Assembly: GCA_902651635.1 (NCBI GenBank)
Contig: CACRSC010000003.1
Location: forward strand, 200,731-264,730
Reading direction: 5' to 3'
DNA: 64,000 nucleotides
From: Mastigamoeba balamuthi
Taxonomy: Eukaryota > Evosea > Mastigamoebida > Mastigamoebidae
A program made the position numbers and the translations under genes. Below the pieces are notes generated by a model, which worked only from the letters and a program-made list of their open reading frames with translations, was not told the origin of the DNA and did no database searches. Of this stretch, positions 10,639-21,227 are shown piece after piece. Each line of letters begins with the position of its first letter. Positions within the stretch are counted from its first letter, which is position 1.

Positions 10639-13600
10639 ATGTCGAAGTTCTTCCTCCGGATCAAGTCCCGCAAGAGTGCGCGCCCCGCGCCAGCCATCGC
10701 TCCCCCTGCGGGCCCCTCCGCGGCTCAGTTCGAGTTTCTTCCGCAGAGTCCAAGTCCGACGCCGGGCTGTCGGCCTTTGGCGTGCCCCTCGACGTCCTGG
10801 CCGCCCGCGAGGGCTACCCCATCCCCAACGTCCTCCTGCAGTGTGTCACGTGCCTCGAGAGCGGTCTGTGCCCCCTCTCATGGCCTCCGGGCCCAGGGGG
10901 GTGGAGGGAGTGGGTCCGCTGACGAGAGCACGCGCACGCGACCGCTTCCGCGCAGGGCTCCCGACGGACATGCTGTTCTCGGACGCGCCGTGGCCCAGCA
11001 AGGTGGCGGAGATTCGCGCGATTTTCGAGGACGGTGCTGATCTTTTTCGGGAATTTTCCCCCTTTTCCCCCGGGGAATTTCTGCGGTCCAACGCCGGCGC
11101 TGGCCGCAGGCAACGGGGACCTCGAGGGCGTCACCGACTACAAGGAGGTGGTCGCCGTGCTCAAGCAGTTCCTGCGAGAACTGCCCACCCCGATCCTGGG
11201 CACGAAGAAATACGCCGCCATCGCTGCGACCCCCAGTACGCCCGCATTGAGACGTGGGGGAGAGGGTTGGCAGTGGCGCACCGCTCAGGGGGGGCTGGCC
11301 CGCGCAGGCGTGTCGCAGGAGGGGCTGCACGAGCACGTGCTGGGGGTGCTGAAGAGCCTGCCCGAGTCGCATGTGCCGTCGCTGGCGTACCTCGTGCAGT
11401 TCCTCTCGCGCGTCGCGTGGGAGAAGGGCAACGGGACCAACGAGAAGGCGCTCGGCAGGATCATCGGGCCCGTCCTCCAGCCCCCGCAGCCCGGCGCCTC
11501 CATGGCCGCCGACCTCTCGGGCATCGCCCTCTTCACCACCTACCTCATCGCCAACTTCTCCGAGATCTTCGGCGACGCGGGCGGTGCGCAGCTCCCCCAC
11601 TGCAATAGACGTCCCGAGAGACGTCGAAGAGGCTGGCGCTGACAGAGCCAAACGGCGCAGACGACCCGACCGAGGAGGAGATGAAGAGCATCGAGTCGTC
11701 GCAGTCGCGGTCTGCACTCCCCCCGGACCTGCCCGCTGGGAGTGAGCCCGTCCCCACCTCCCCGCTGTCCCCGGGGTCCCCTTGCTCTGTGCCTCACACG
11801 CGCCCCCCGCCACGTGCAAGACCCGACGGACATGAAGGTCAAGGCGCCGCAGGGCAAGCCGGCAGCACGGCCGACGTCCCCGCAGGCGGCCCGGTCGAGG
11901 CTGCAGCAGAACCCGCCCAAGGCAGCCGAGGTCGCGCTGAACCTCGTCGTCCGCGACGAGGAGGCGATGGCCCGCAGGCGCGCGCAGGCGATGCTCACGA
12001 TCTCCAGGAGGCAGCGGCAGACGGCGTCCCCCGGGACGCTGGACTCGCTGATGGCCGCGTTCGCCAGCAAGCAGCCCGACGCTGCCGGGGCATCGCACGA
12101 GCCCGAGCACCACAAGGTGTGCCTGTCGGTGTCGATGCCCCGGTCCGGCGAGTCCAAGGCCCGGCTGTCGCCCGAGCTGTCCCCGATGAGGGCCGCGGCT
12201 GCCGCCCCGGAGTCTGCAGCGGGCGCCCCGGCCTCGGCGGGGACAGGATCCAACGCGTCGCCCAAAAGGCCGCGAAGTTGGTCCGTCGAGGACGACGAGG
12301 CCGCCGCTGAGCGCGAGAGAGCCACGACGGGGCGGCGCAACTCGGTGTCGAGGAGGTCGAGATACGGGCTGTCCTCGCCAGAGGACTTGGCGACGGCGCT
12401 GGAGCTCCCGGAGAAGGTCGGCTCCAAGCCCGCTGATATCCACCCGCAGCACCCCGAGACTCTGTGCCTCGACATGCCCTCATCTGCCCCCGAAACGGCC
12501 GCCCCGGCCGCTGGCTCCGCGGCCGCGGACCTCGCTGCCGCTCTCGGCGTTTCTCTGCAGCCCGCGGCCGTGGGCTCCGAGCCCACCAGGGGCGAATTCT
12601 CTGACGCTATGGAGAAAGGCTCGACAATGGGCAACTCGGCTGAGAAGACCGCTCCGGTCGCAAGTGTTCCGCCTCCAGCGATCGAGCAGCCACCCCCGAC
12701 ACCGCCTTCGCCCAAGGCCAAGGTGAAGAAGATGCGCGCGATTTACAGCTTCGCCGCCCGGAACGGGGCGGAGCTCTCGCTGGAGCCCGGAGACGAGATC
12801 ACAGTAACAGAGACCCACGAGAGCGGGTGGTGGAACGGGACAAGTCTGAAAGGAGAGGGCTACTTCCCCAGTAACTACTGCGAGCCCACTGAGGTGCGCA
12901 GAGAGGGGGTTTCCAGCTACTCGCTCACTCCACTGTGCAGTACCAGCAACCGAGGGTCTTTGTGATCAAGGAGACAAAGGTGTCCTCCAACATCAAGAGG
13001 CTGCAGGCTTCGTGTGGATTCAACGCGCGGAAGATGATGACGCCCGAGGCCGTATCACAAAGCTCGCCGGTCCTCTCTGCGGCCACTCTACCCGACAACA
13101 ACAAGGTACGTCCGGTTCTGGTGTCTTCGGTGCGCTCAGCGCGCGCCGTGCTGCAGTCGGGCAGCGGGTCTCCCAAGCTGGCGCTCCTGAACAAGCCGCA
13201 CGGGCCTCGCGGCCGCCGACCATCGGTGAAATTCGCGCACTGCGTTCACGAGAGGCCCCATCCCTCGGATCTCTCTAAGGAGCAGCAGGCGGTCCCCGCG
13301 GTTGAGTCGGTGGAGTCGGAGACGCTGGAGCAACCCGAGTCGCGAGAGGAACAGGCGCAGGAAGAGATCCCGACATGTGCGTACTTCGTTGCTTGGCTCG
13401 CCGTAACGAACCCTCTGTGTAGTTGACAACGGGTTTGACGAACTCTTCTCGATGGCTCGATACCTGCAATCGTTCTCCGGAGAGGATGACAGTGAGGAAC
13501 AGCCTCGATCGCCTTTCTCACCCGCTTGTCTTGCAGTGGTCCCGAAAAGCGAGCTACTGCGGGTGTTCCAGAAGCTCCAGCACAGGGCCGAGGAGTGGAA

Positions 13601-15703
13601 GCAGCTGCAGCTGCAGAAGGAGGCTCTTGACGCCGAAGTCAGGGACCTCAAGGCCGGGATTCAGGCGCCAGCGCCCGAGGTCGTGGTGGTAGAGAAGAAG
13701 CCCGAGGACACTGCAGCCATCTCGGCGGAGCAGCTGCAAGAGCTGCAGGAGGAATTGAGGAGAGCGGAGCAGGTCTCGACGATGCACCAGGTCGAGGCGG
13801 AGCAGCTGCGGGACAAGCTGAGGGAGGCGCAGGACCAGCAGACGGCGCTCCGAGAGACGGAGAAAGAGCTCCGCGCGGAGAGAGCGACTCTGCTCGCTTC
13901 AGAGGCGCGCCTTAAGGAGGCCGTGGGGGAGCTCGAAGGCAAGATTACCCTGGCCGGCCAGTCGGCGGATAGCCTGCAGCAGACGTGCGCCAAGCAGACC
14001 GCCGAGCTGAATGCCGCCCGGGCAGAGTGCCAGTCTCTCGTCAAGCGGGACCAGGAGCTCTCGTCGTGCATACAGAACCTCGAGCAGGAGGCGGAGCAGG
14101 CCAAGACGACGGCGGCCTCCCTCAGGGAGCAGCTCGCCGAGAGAGACAGGCAGATTGAGCAGCTCCAGCACGAGATAGCAGACCTCAACAAGAAGCTGGA
14201 GGAGAAGACGCCCAGCGCGCCCGCGACGCCCGACGCCAGAGAGGAGAGAAAGAGGTCGACGACTCCCCGCGTCTCCTCCTCGCAGTCCCTCAAGGGAGAA
14301 CAGACGACGCCCAAGGCGGTCACGTCTCCCAAGGTCGTCGTTGCACCAGCGGCCCCGGTGATACGCGTGTACTTCCGTGTGCGGCCTGTTCCCGCGTCCA
14401 ACATGACCATCCGCTACCCTGCTCCAAACACTGCTGACGTACGGCCACCACAAGCGACTGCCTCTGTTTACCAGTGCCCCCTGCGCGAGCACAGGTCGAG
14501 GCACCGGGCCACGCGTCGGCCCGGTTCGTCGTGGATGCTGTGTGGGATGAGGCATCGACGCAGCAGGACGTCTTCAAGGCCGTGAAGGTGCTGGCAAGAA
14601 ATTGCTGCGTTGACGTGAGGGTCTCACGATGCGCGGTGCAGCCATACACCCAGGCAGCCATCGACGGCAAAGTGCTGAGCGTCTTCGCGTTTGGGCAGTA
14701 CGGCGGGGGCAAGACGCACACGCTCATCGGCACTCCGCAGTCGCCCGGCATCATCGCGCAAACCATCGCACAGATCTTCGAGACTGTCCCCACGAACGTG
14801 CGCACCGCTCCCACACACCGCGTTTGTGCGAGGATATGCGCTCGCTGAGCACGTCCGATTCCTTCTACGGACGCAGATCACGAGGACGGTGGAATGCTGC
14901 ATGCTCGAGTGGTACGCGAGCAAGCTGACGGACCTGCTCCTGCCGTCGTCGGAGGAGACGAGGCAGCTCACCATCAAGAGGGACAAGGGCATCATCCACA
15001 TCGGCAATGCCGCCGTGAGGACGGCGGCCAACGCGGCCGAGCTCGGCCACATATTTTCCGAGGCCGCCAACTACGCCGCGGCCAACCCCGACTCTGGGGG
15101 CAGCGGTGCGATCGGGGAGCGGGGAAGGGAGGAGGGGATGCTGGCGTTCCTCACCGCTCTCGCAGCGCGCAACGCGCTCTCGCATCTGCTGTTCTTCATG
15201 TGGATCACGAGCACCAACAAGGAGACCGCGCAGGCCACCAGGGGCAAGGTGCTGCCCACTCACTGGCCGTCGTTGCTGAACGCCCGCAACACCCGGGGCA
15301 CAGATCACGTTTGTGGACTTGGCGTCGACGCCGCCGCAGGACTCGGGGACGCGCTCCAAGGCGCAGCAGGCCGTCTCAGCGAGCCTCAGCGCCCTGCGCG
15401 GGGTTATCGCGGCCGTGGTGGCCGGAGACCCCGCACCGCCGTTCCAGACCACGAAGCTCACGCAGATCATGAGCGACTCGATCGGTACCACCACATACTC
15501 GCACAGTGTGGGCTATCGCGGTACTCAACGTTGTTGGGGTCTCTTTCTCCCTCTCTCTTGCTCGCGCAGGTGGCAACGCGATCACGGTGCTGCTGGGGGC
15601 TATCTCGCCACACTCCCCTCCCGACGCCCTGGCAACATTCAACTTCCTCAACGGAATCAAACGAGGAGAGGCGCCGCCGCCATCGTCTCCCCAGCCCCAA
15701 TGA
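10639..15703 (+). CDS. RhoGAP-SH3-coiled-coil-kinesin fusion protein
   Basis: Seventeen exons keep one frame: 10639-10675, 10747-10863, 10956-11033, 11110-11235, 11308-11583, 11619-11741, 11821-12893, 12941-13105, 13157-13376, 13423-13491, 13537-14438, 14495-14587, 14642-14797, 14877-15105, 15166-15248, 15304-15484 and 15570-15703 (1353 aa). Residues about 15-210 form a RhoGAP domain (FGVPLDVL, VLKQFLRELPTPIL, NEKALGRIIGPVL), but the Arg finger position reads LFS. An SH3 domain follows near 530-600 (MRAIYSFAARNGAELSLEPG, GWWNG, GYFPSNYCE). A coiled coil leads to VIRVYFRVRPVP, the start of a C-terminal kinesin motor with P-loop AFGQYGGGKT. Switch I (NALSH for SSRSH) and switch II (DLAST for DLAGSE) are altered. 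C-terminal motors are kinesin-14-like. It probably binds Rho GTPases, proline-rich ligands and microtubules. Two adjacent genes remain possible (break near 12941-13491). Confidence 0.7.
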
Positions 15704-15880
15704 AGCACCAAAAAAAAAAGATCAACGCACACATACGTGGGTCGTGATGATGATACGTGAAATCTCCGTGAAAAGTCGATCCGTGACGTTGCCACAAGAG
15801 AATCTGAATCTGCGAGAAATCAGCCGTTGTGACCGTTGTTCCGGCACAACAGAGAACCGCTCTCACACGCACCAGCAGAG

Positions 15881-17091
15881 ATGTCCAAGCCCGAGCTGCT
15901 GCGCCTGCGCAACGCCGCCGAGACCAAGGCGGCCGTCACGGCGCTGCGCGACGAGACGCAGCCGACCAACTGGCTGCTCTTCGCCTACACGGGCGCCAAC
16001 GTCTCGCCCCGCGAGGTCGAGCTCGTGGCCACGGGCGCCGGGGGCCTCGACGAGCTCCGCGGGCGCCTGCCGCGCGACGCCGTGCGCTTCGCGCTGTTCG
16101 AGGTCGTCGCGTCGCAGCGGGCGCGGACGGGCCGCATCGCAGCGCCCGGGGCGACGGCCTCGGAGGCCGCGTACGCGCCGAGCAAGTACGTGTTCATGAC
16201 GTGGGTCGGGGCCGAGACGCCCGCGGGCATCGACAAGGCGCGGGCGGCGGGCGACGCGCCGCAGCTGGCGGCGGAGCTGAGGGACGGGGCGGGCGTGGCC
16301 ATCGCGGGGTTCGTGCAGTACGCGGCGGCCGCGGACGTGAGCTACGACGACGCGGCCCGCAAGATCGCGCAGGTCGCGGGGCCCTACGTCAGCGGGGCGC
16401 GCGGCAGGGCCGCGGGGCCCGAGCACGAGGCGCGCGAGCGGGCCCCCGGGAGGGTGTCGATCGAGTTTGACGAGAGCTGCCGCGCGGGGCTGGCGGACGT
16501 GCGCGACGGGAGGGCGCGGTGGGCGCTCATCGGGTTCACCGACGCCGCAAGCTCGAGGGGCGCGCTCAGGCTCGTCGCCACGGGCACGGGGGGCGCCCGC
16601 GAGGTCGCCGAGCGCTGGCGCAGGGACACGATACAGTACGCCGTCGTCTCGGTGGCCGTCGCCGCGCAGGGGATGTCCTCTGGCGCGGCCAGGACCCAGC
16701 AGGAGTTCAGGTGAGCGTCACTGCTCTCTTTCTCTGTGTCTCTATGTCTCTGTCTCTATCTCTGTCTCTGTCTCTGTCTCTGTCTCTGCCTGTCTCTGCC
16801 TGTCTCTGTCACTCTGTGTGTCACTCTGTCTCTATGTCTCTGTCTCTCTGGCACTGTCCCTATGTCTCTGTTCTGAGGACTGAGCGTTGGGGATGCAGGA
16901 AGACGGTGGTGGTGACGATGATGGGGGAGGACGTGGCGCCGCTCGCGAGGTCGAGGAGCGCGGGGCAGCGTGGGGACCTGCTGGACTTTGTGCTGAGCGT
17001 GATGCCGCTGCACGTGCACTTCCAGCCCGAGAACGCCGACGAGGTCACCGACACCAACATCTTCGCCAAGTGCCAGAACCACGGCAAGTGA
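15881..17091 (+). CDS. Tandem ADF-H (coactosin-like) actin-binding protein
   Basis: Exons 15881-16710 and 16899-17091 give 340 aa. Two copies of an ADF-homology domain are visible. The first runs from about residue 5 to 165, with NWLLFAYTGANV, DAVRFALFEVVA and KYVFMTWVGAETPAGIDKAR. The second runs from about 185 to 340, with ARWALIGFTD, IQYAVVSVAV and TVVVTMMGEDV. The order and the V-G-E motif are those of coactosin, which binds F-actin and protects it from capping; twinfilin also has two ADF-H domains but is less similar here. Expected cytosolic or cortical actin role. The intron contains a long CTGTCT-type simple repeat. A TGACGT half-site (15784-15789) lies about 92 bp before the start. 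It follows the kinesin fusion gene head to tail by about 180 bp. Confidence 0.8.
16738..16860 (+). repeat. (CT/CTGTCT)n simple repeat inside intron
   Basis: About 120 bp of pyrimidine-rich CTGTCT/CTCTGT repeats fill most of the 188-nt intron of the ADF-H gene. Likely slippage-prone; no function seen. Confidence 0.9.
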
Positions 17092-17469
17092 GGCCCCGAG
17101 GCCGTGCCGCCCCTCTGGCCGAGAGTACACCCGCCCCTCCATTGCATGTATTGCTTCTGCAGTGAGCGCACCAACGTCAGGGACAATAGCATTCTGTTGC
17201 ACAGCGCACTCGGTCGTCACCTCGCCGGTCTCATCAGCGAGCATTGCACTTGGGGGTGTTGCACTTGGGGGAGAGGGACAGTCATTCGCACTCCTCACTA
17301 CCCGGAGCTCGTGCCGCCAGAAGACGCTCGGACACAAACGATGCCAGAAATCGGTGAATGAACCAACGCCAGTAACGCTGAGGGAACAGAGGGGGCATTC
17401 ACTTGGTTGCTTGAGATCGGTCGAGGAGGGATAGAGAGCGACCTCAAGCAAGTGCGGCACACCAGCAGC

Positions 17470-18002
17470 TCAGTGGGAGGCGGAGTACTCGAACTTGATG
17501 TTGCCGGTGCCCTCGGCCCAGAACCGCTGGCCGTGGTACGTGCAGTAGGGCGCCACCTCGATGACCTTGGTCGTGTTGTGGGGCGCGGGTATCGTCAGAT
17601 CCCACTCGGTGCACGCCTGGGGGCCGATCCTGCCGGTGTTGCAGCTGAAGCTGTGGATGTTGACGGGGTACAGCCAGGGCTGCCCGAAGGCGTCGAGGTA
17701 CGTGAAGGTCGCGAAGCACTCGATGTCAGCCCCGCTGATCCTGGGCTTGAGGGCCCAGTTGTTCAGGTACAGCGTGATCTGCGCACCGCGGGCGCGACAG
17801 CGACAGCGTGCAGCCACGTGAGCGATCGGCGGGACCAGGGCTGGGAGGGAACACTGGCCGAGGAACGCACGCGGGCGCCCTCGGAGGTGTAGGGGCTGAT
17901 GCTCTGCCTGCCAGGAGCCGGATGGACGATGAGACCGACGCGACTGTCCGACGCCAGGGCGGTGGCCGCGAGGAGGAGGAGGAGAGAGAGCTTGCTGGCC
18001 AT
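17470..18002 (-). CDS. Small secreted protein, paralogue A
   Basis: Exons 18002-17871 and 17778-17470 give 146 aa. MASKLSLLLLLAATALASDS is a clear signal peptide, so the product is secreted or enters the endolysosomal lumen. The mature part has four or more Cys and aromatic motifs: FATFTYLDAFGQPWLYP, EVAPYCTYHGQRFWAEGTGN. It is a paralogue of the gene at 19621-20120: same exon structure, signal peptide nearly identical, shared FGQPW and CTYHGQ-WAEGTGNI. Neither has transmembrane segments. I recognise no known domain; the compact beta-rich look would fit a small lectin- or carbohydrate-binding-like fold, but that is a guess. The two genes are divergent, 1.6 kb apart, and both have a TGACGTCA palindrome close to -95, suggesting shared control. 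Confidence 0.82.
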
Positions 18003-18095
18003 CTTCGGATGTGTCTGAGGCGACGATCGCTTCACAACAAACGAATGAGTGATTCACTGGGCACCGGGCGTCGCCGCGTTGTCTTTCGGCAGTGG

Positions 18096-18105
18096 CTGAC
18101 GTCAG
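18096..18105. promoter_or_regulatory. TGACGTCA palindrome upstream of paralogue A
   Basis: CTGACGTCAG is a perfect palindrome with the CRE/bZIP-type core TGACGTCA, about 95 bp upstream of the start codon at 18002. The sister gene has the same core at almost the same distance. Confidence 0.5.
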
Positions 18106-19512
18106 ACACGAGAAGACCCATGCCCGCACAACTTTCTGGGATTCTTCTGCAATGCCCTGCAGTTCACTGCCAACGGGCTGTCTGCCGTGCTGCCGATCCA
18201 TCTCTGCGGAGCATGAGCTCTAGCGGCAAGAAGGGTCACATACCGACGACGTGTTACCTACGAGAGGAGACGAGCCACGCGATGCCATACTACTTGCTGG
18301 CTGATTCTCATCGTTTTCGCAGACTGAATTCCTGGATCGGCGGTTGACAGGGACTTGAACAGAGCGGAGGGGGAAATGACCCAGAATACTGTAGGGGCAA
18401 AGAGCCGCATCCCCTCGAGTTACGTAACGGACAGGGACATCGGCTGAGTCACCCACCCACCCGTTATCTGCTCCGTGGGACCCCATCCGGGGGGAAAGCA
18501 GGGGGATGGGTCGCGACCTCCTTGTGGACTCCTTGTCGTTGCCCAGAGCAGATCCTTGTCGCTTCGGCCAGGCACAAACCCCCTGAGTGCATTGCAGTCC
18601 GGGCGTGCCTCTCTTCAATGAGACCCGCAAACCCAGATGAACAACGGGACCCGCGAAGTCGACACGGCGACAAGCCGTACACGAACTTCGTTCAGGTTCA
18701 GCAGGGCACGTCGCAGGCACTCGCGATGTCCCTCTCGCTGCGACCGTTGCACGTGAGGGCCGCGCCGCAGTATTGCGAGACACCCATCACACACAACCAG
18801 GACTGAGCAGTGAGGTCTGGGCACCCTGTGATGCTTGCAAGTTGCCCATCTCAAGGCCAGCCAGCTGGCACAGCCATCTGTCGAGGCAGTCAACAACCCC
18901 ACATATATGAACTGGCATTACACCGCCTCCACCGGCCTCTTGGCAGGCACCTTCTGTCTGCAAGAAGGTGTCATGCCACAACTTCCGGGGGGGGGTCCAA
19001 GGCCGCTGGTAGCCATTGACACATGGGTTTCTGGCCCCTTTGCGATGCAATGAGCTGCTGTATGTCCCGGCAACTCGATCTGACACCAGTAGAAAGCACA
19101 CTTATGTTGATCTCTGTTCGCCACCCAGAACTGTGTGGACACAGAAAGCAGCTCCAAGCACCCATCGTGATACACAAGCGGCAAAGTGCACAAGGGGGAA
19201 GGGGTGAATCTTATCAGAGGACGCTCAGGGAGGAGGGGAGGAAAGACGGCTCAAACCTCACTGCACATCATGACTGCACAGTCACCCCAAGGGCTGCTTC
19301 CGGCCATTTTCGCACAGGGGCTTCTCCGAGCCACAACGAACCCCGTCGAGCGCCTCCTGGTGGGGGGGATCGTTCCCGCCCTCTTCGCAATCTGATATGG
19401 GGCGAGCCGTGGGTGTCTGCTGGCAGCAGGAAGAGGGTCAGGCGGACCATAACATACTGATCTGCCATCTGGGGAAAAGTCCCAGAACACAGTGCGGGCA
19501 AAACCATTCCGC
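18106..19512. other. Intergenic spacer between divergent paralogues, no gene seen
   Basis: About 1.4 kb without a frame that looks coding on either strand. Short frames (for example 18918-19193, minus) have no domain and no splice support. It separates the two divergent promoters. Confidence 0.55.
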
Positions 19513-19526
19513 GTGTGACGTCACAC
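19513..19526. promoter_or_regulatory. TGACGTCA palindrome upstream of paralogue B
   Basis: GTGTGACGTCACAC is a perfect 14-bp palindrome. Its TGACGTCA core ends 98 bp before the ATG at 19621, matching the placement upstream of paralogue A. Such a core is the classic site of bZIP (CREB/ATF) factors. Confidence 0.5.
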
Positions 19527-19620
19527 ATCGATCGACTTCCACCGAGCCGGCCCGTATCCTCACTGAATCACCCACTTCTTTCACTCGCCGGATCCTGTCG
19601 AGCAAACGCAAGCCGAAGAG

Positions 19621-20120
19621 ATGGCCAGCAAGGTCTCCCTCGTCCTCGTCCTCGCAGCCGCCGCCCTCGCGTCGGCCAGGCTCACCGTCACCATCAGCCC
19701 CCAGAGGCAGGCCCTCATCCCATTCACCTCCACCGACCGCAGCCCCTTTGCCGTCACGGTCCGGTCCTCTCCCCCCTCCCATCTCGGCACACCGAGAGGC
19801 CCGCAGCAACAACTCAAGATACGCGCGGCCGGCAACAGTTCACGCTCAACACCAAGGACGAGCACGTCATCCCTCAGGACGTCACCTGCCACGTGATCTT
19901 CGCGTACCTCGACTTCTTCGGGCAGCCCTGGGCCCACCCCCACGACGCTGCGTCCACCGGCTTCGTGACCCTCTGGTCTGGCAACGACATGTGGACCGCG
20001 TACATCCCGTACCCCGCCGACGACAACCAGGTCGTCGAGGCCAGCGGCTACTGCACGTACCACGGCCAGAAGATCTGGGCCGAGGGCACCGGCAACATCT
20101 TGTTCCAGAAGTCCTACTGA
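19621..20120 (+). CDS. Small secreted protein, paralogue B
   Basis: Exons 19621-19758 and 19839-20120 give 139 aa. MASKVSLVLVLAAAALASAR is the signal peptide. The donor at 19759 was preferred over 19753 because it yields AVTFTLN, which aligns with RITLYLN of paralogue A. The mature part has CHVIFAYLDFFGQPWAHP and ASGYCTYHGQKIWAEGTGNI. Function unknown; it is expected to be secreted or lumenal. Its 3' end is contained in an inverted duplication: a decayed copy of the last 30 residues lies on the minus strand near 24540-24640, and another relic of the family is at about 26680-26760, so the family has been expanding and decaying in this locus. Confidence 0.82.
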
Positions 20121-20951
20121 GCTGCTCCTTGCTAGCCCAGCATCCACGGCCCTTGTGGAGAACCCAGCGCACAATGGCCCAGCTTGAACACAGGCACCAT
20201 CCCAAAGATGTCATTTGCCGCCTCCATTTGTGCAGCTCGTGTGTCGGCCTTGCATTGCCGCGTATTCTGTTCGTGTGACCCAGCGGAAGGAAGGCATACG
20301 ATGCGAGTGCACACGACGTCCACACAGGCACGTGCGTTGGGGCAACAGCAGGCCATAGTGCTGGTGTTGGATCGCGAGAGTTCTCCTAGCTGCGGACGGC
20401 CTCCGTTGCACGCGAGGGCCGCCTCCTTGATTACCTCGATGACCGTCTTGGGGGGAGGCAACGCAACAGCCACACGAGTTAGTCTCTGAGGCACCAACCG
20501 CGGCGTCGGGGGGCGGGGAGGCGAAAGTGCACGGGGTGGGGGTGGATGACAGAGCCGAGCTGGTGCGCAGTCAGCCCGAACTGGACCGTAGTGACGGCCT
20601 CGCCGATCATCTCGCCCGCCTCGGGCGCCATGACGTGATGTGCACGCTGACGACCCTCCCCGTCTTCTTGTCCGACACCACCTTGCACACACCCTCGGCC
20701 GAGTCTGCATCCAAGCGGCCCCACGGCGCCTGTTAGCCGGCCCCACAGCAGAGCAGTGCTCCCCCCACAACGGGTGCGCGTACCGGAGGCGCGGGAGCGG
20801 CCGTTGGCGCGGAGGGGGAAGGAGCCGACGTTGACGCTCTTGGGGTCGAGGTCGTCGACGGCGGGGCCGACCCATGCGACCTCGGGCGACGTGTACAGCA
20901 CCGAGGGGATGGCCGCGTAGTTGATCTTGTGCGGGGGGCAGCCCTCGGCGA
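20010..20951. repeat. Left arm of ~0.93-kb inverted duplication
   Basis: Reverse complement of about 23713-24640. It contains the end of secreted paralogue B on the plus strand and a C-terminal piece of dihydrolipoyl dehydrogenase on the minus strand. The coding part is nearly identical between arms; the spacer differs by roughly a tenth of positions plus small indels. Similarity stops abruptly near 20951. Confidence 0.85.
20395..20951 (-). pseudogene. Dihydrolipoyl dehydrogenase C-terminal fragment
   Basis: Minus-strand copy of the last part of the DLDH gene (22322-24272): KINYAAIPSVLYTSPEVAWV, then the intron, the C-terminal exon and the last small exon. There is no N-terminal part, so the FAD and NAD domains are missing. 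The last exon is shifted relative to the intact copy (GGAGGCCGTCCGC for GGCGAGGCCGTCC), so the usual stop is lost. It is a duplicated gene tail, not a functional enzyme. Confidence 0.85.
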
Positions 20952-21227
20952 CAGCACAAAAATTGCGTCCACGTGTTGCTCACCAGCCGGGCACCCACAA
21001 GCGACGTCCGGCCCCTGCTGGACAACCTCCTCGTGATAGACCGCGGCGCTCTCGCGGTCTCCGTGGGAACCTTCGCCCACAGATCGCTTGTCAAGCCCAG
21101 CGATTGAGCAGCCAAAATGAAGGAAGCAATTGAGTCTCTTTCCCGCGTTTTGCGCGTCTTTCTCGAGAGCTGTTGCTGCTCGGGGTGCCAGTGGATGGCT
21201 GTCTGGCTGCCCCCCTCGCTGCGCCGC

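Noticed and set aside
12941-13491. Separate start for a stand-alone kinesin gene
   Set aside because: Possible Met codons exist (for example 13452), but upstream exons join in phase with good splice signals and no promoter or terminator gap is visible; kept as an alternative only.
16738-16860. CRISPR-like or minisatellite array
   Set aside because: Irregular CTGTCT slippage repeat inside an intron, with no spacers.
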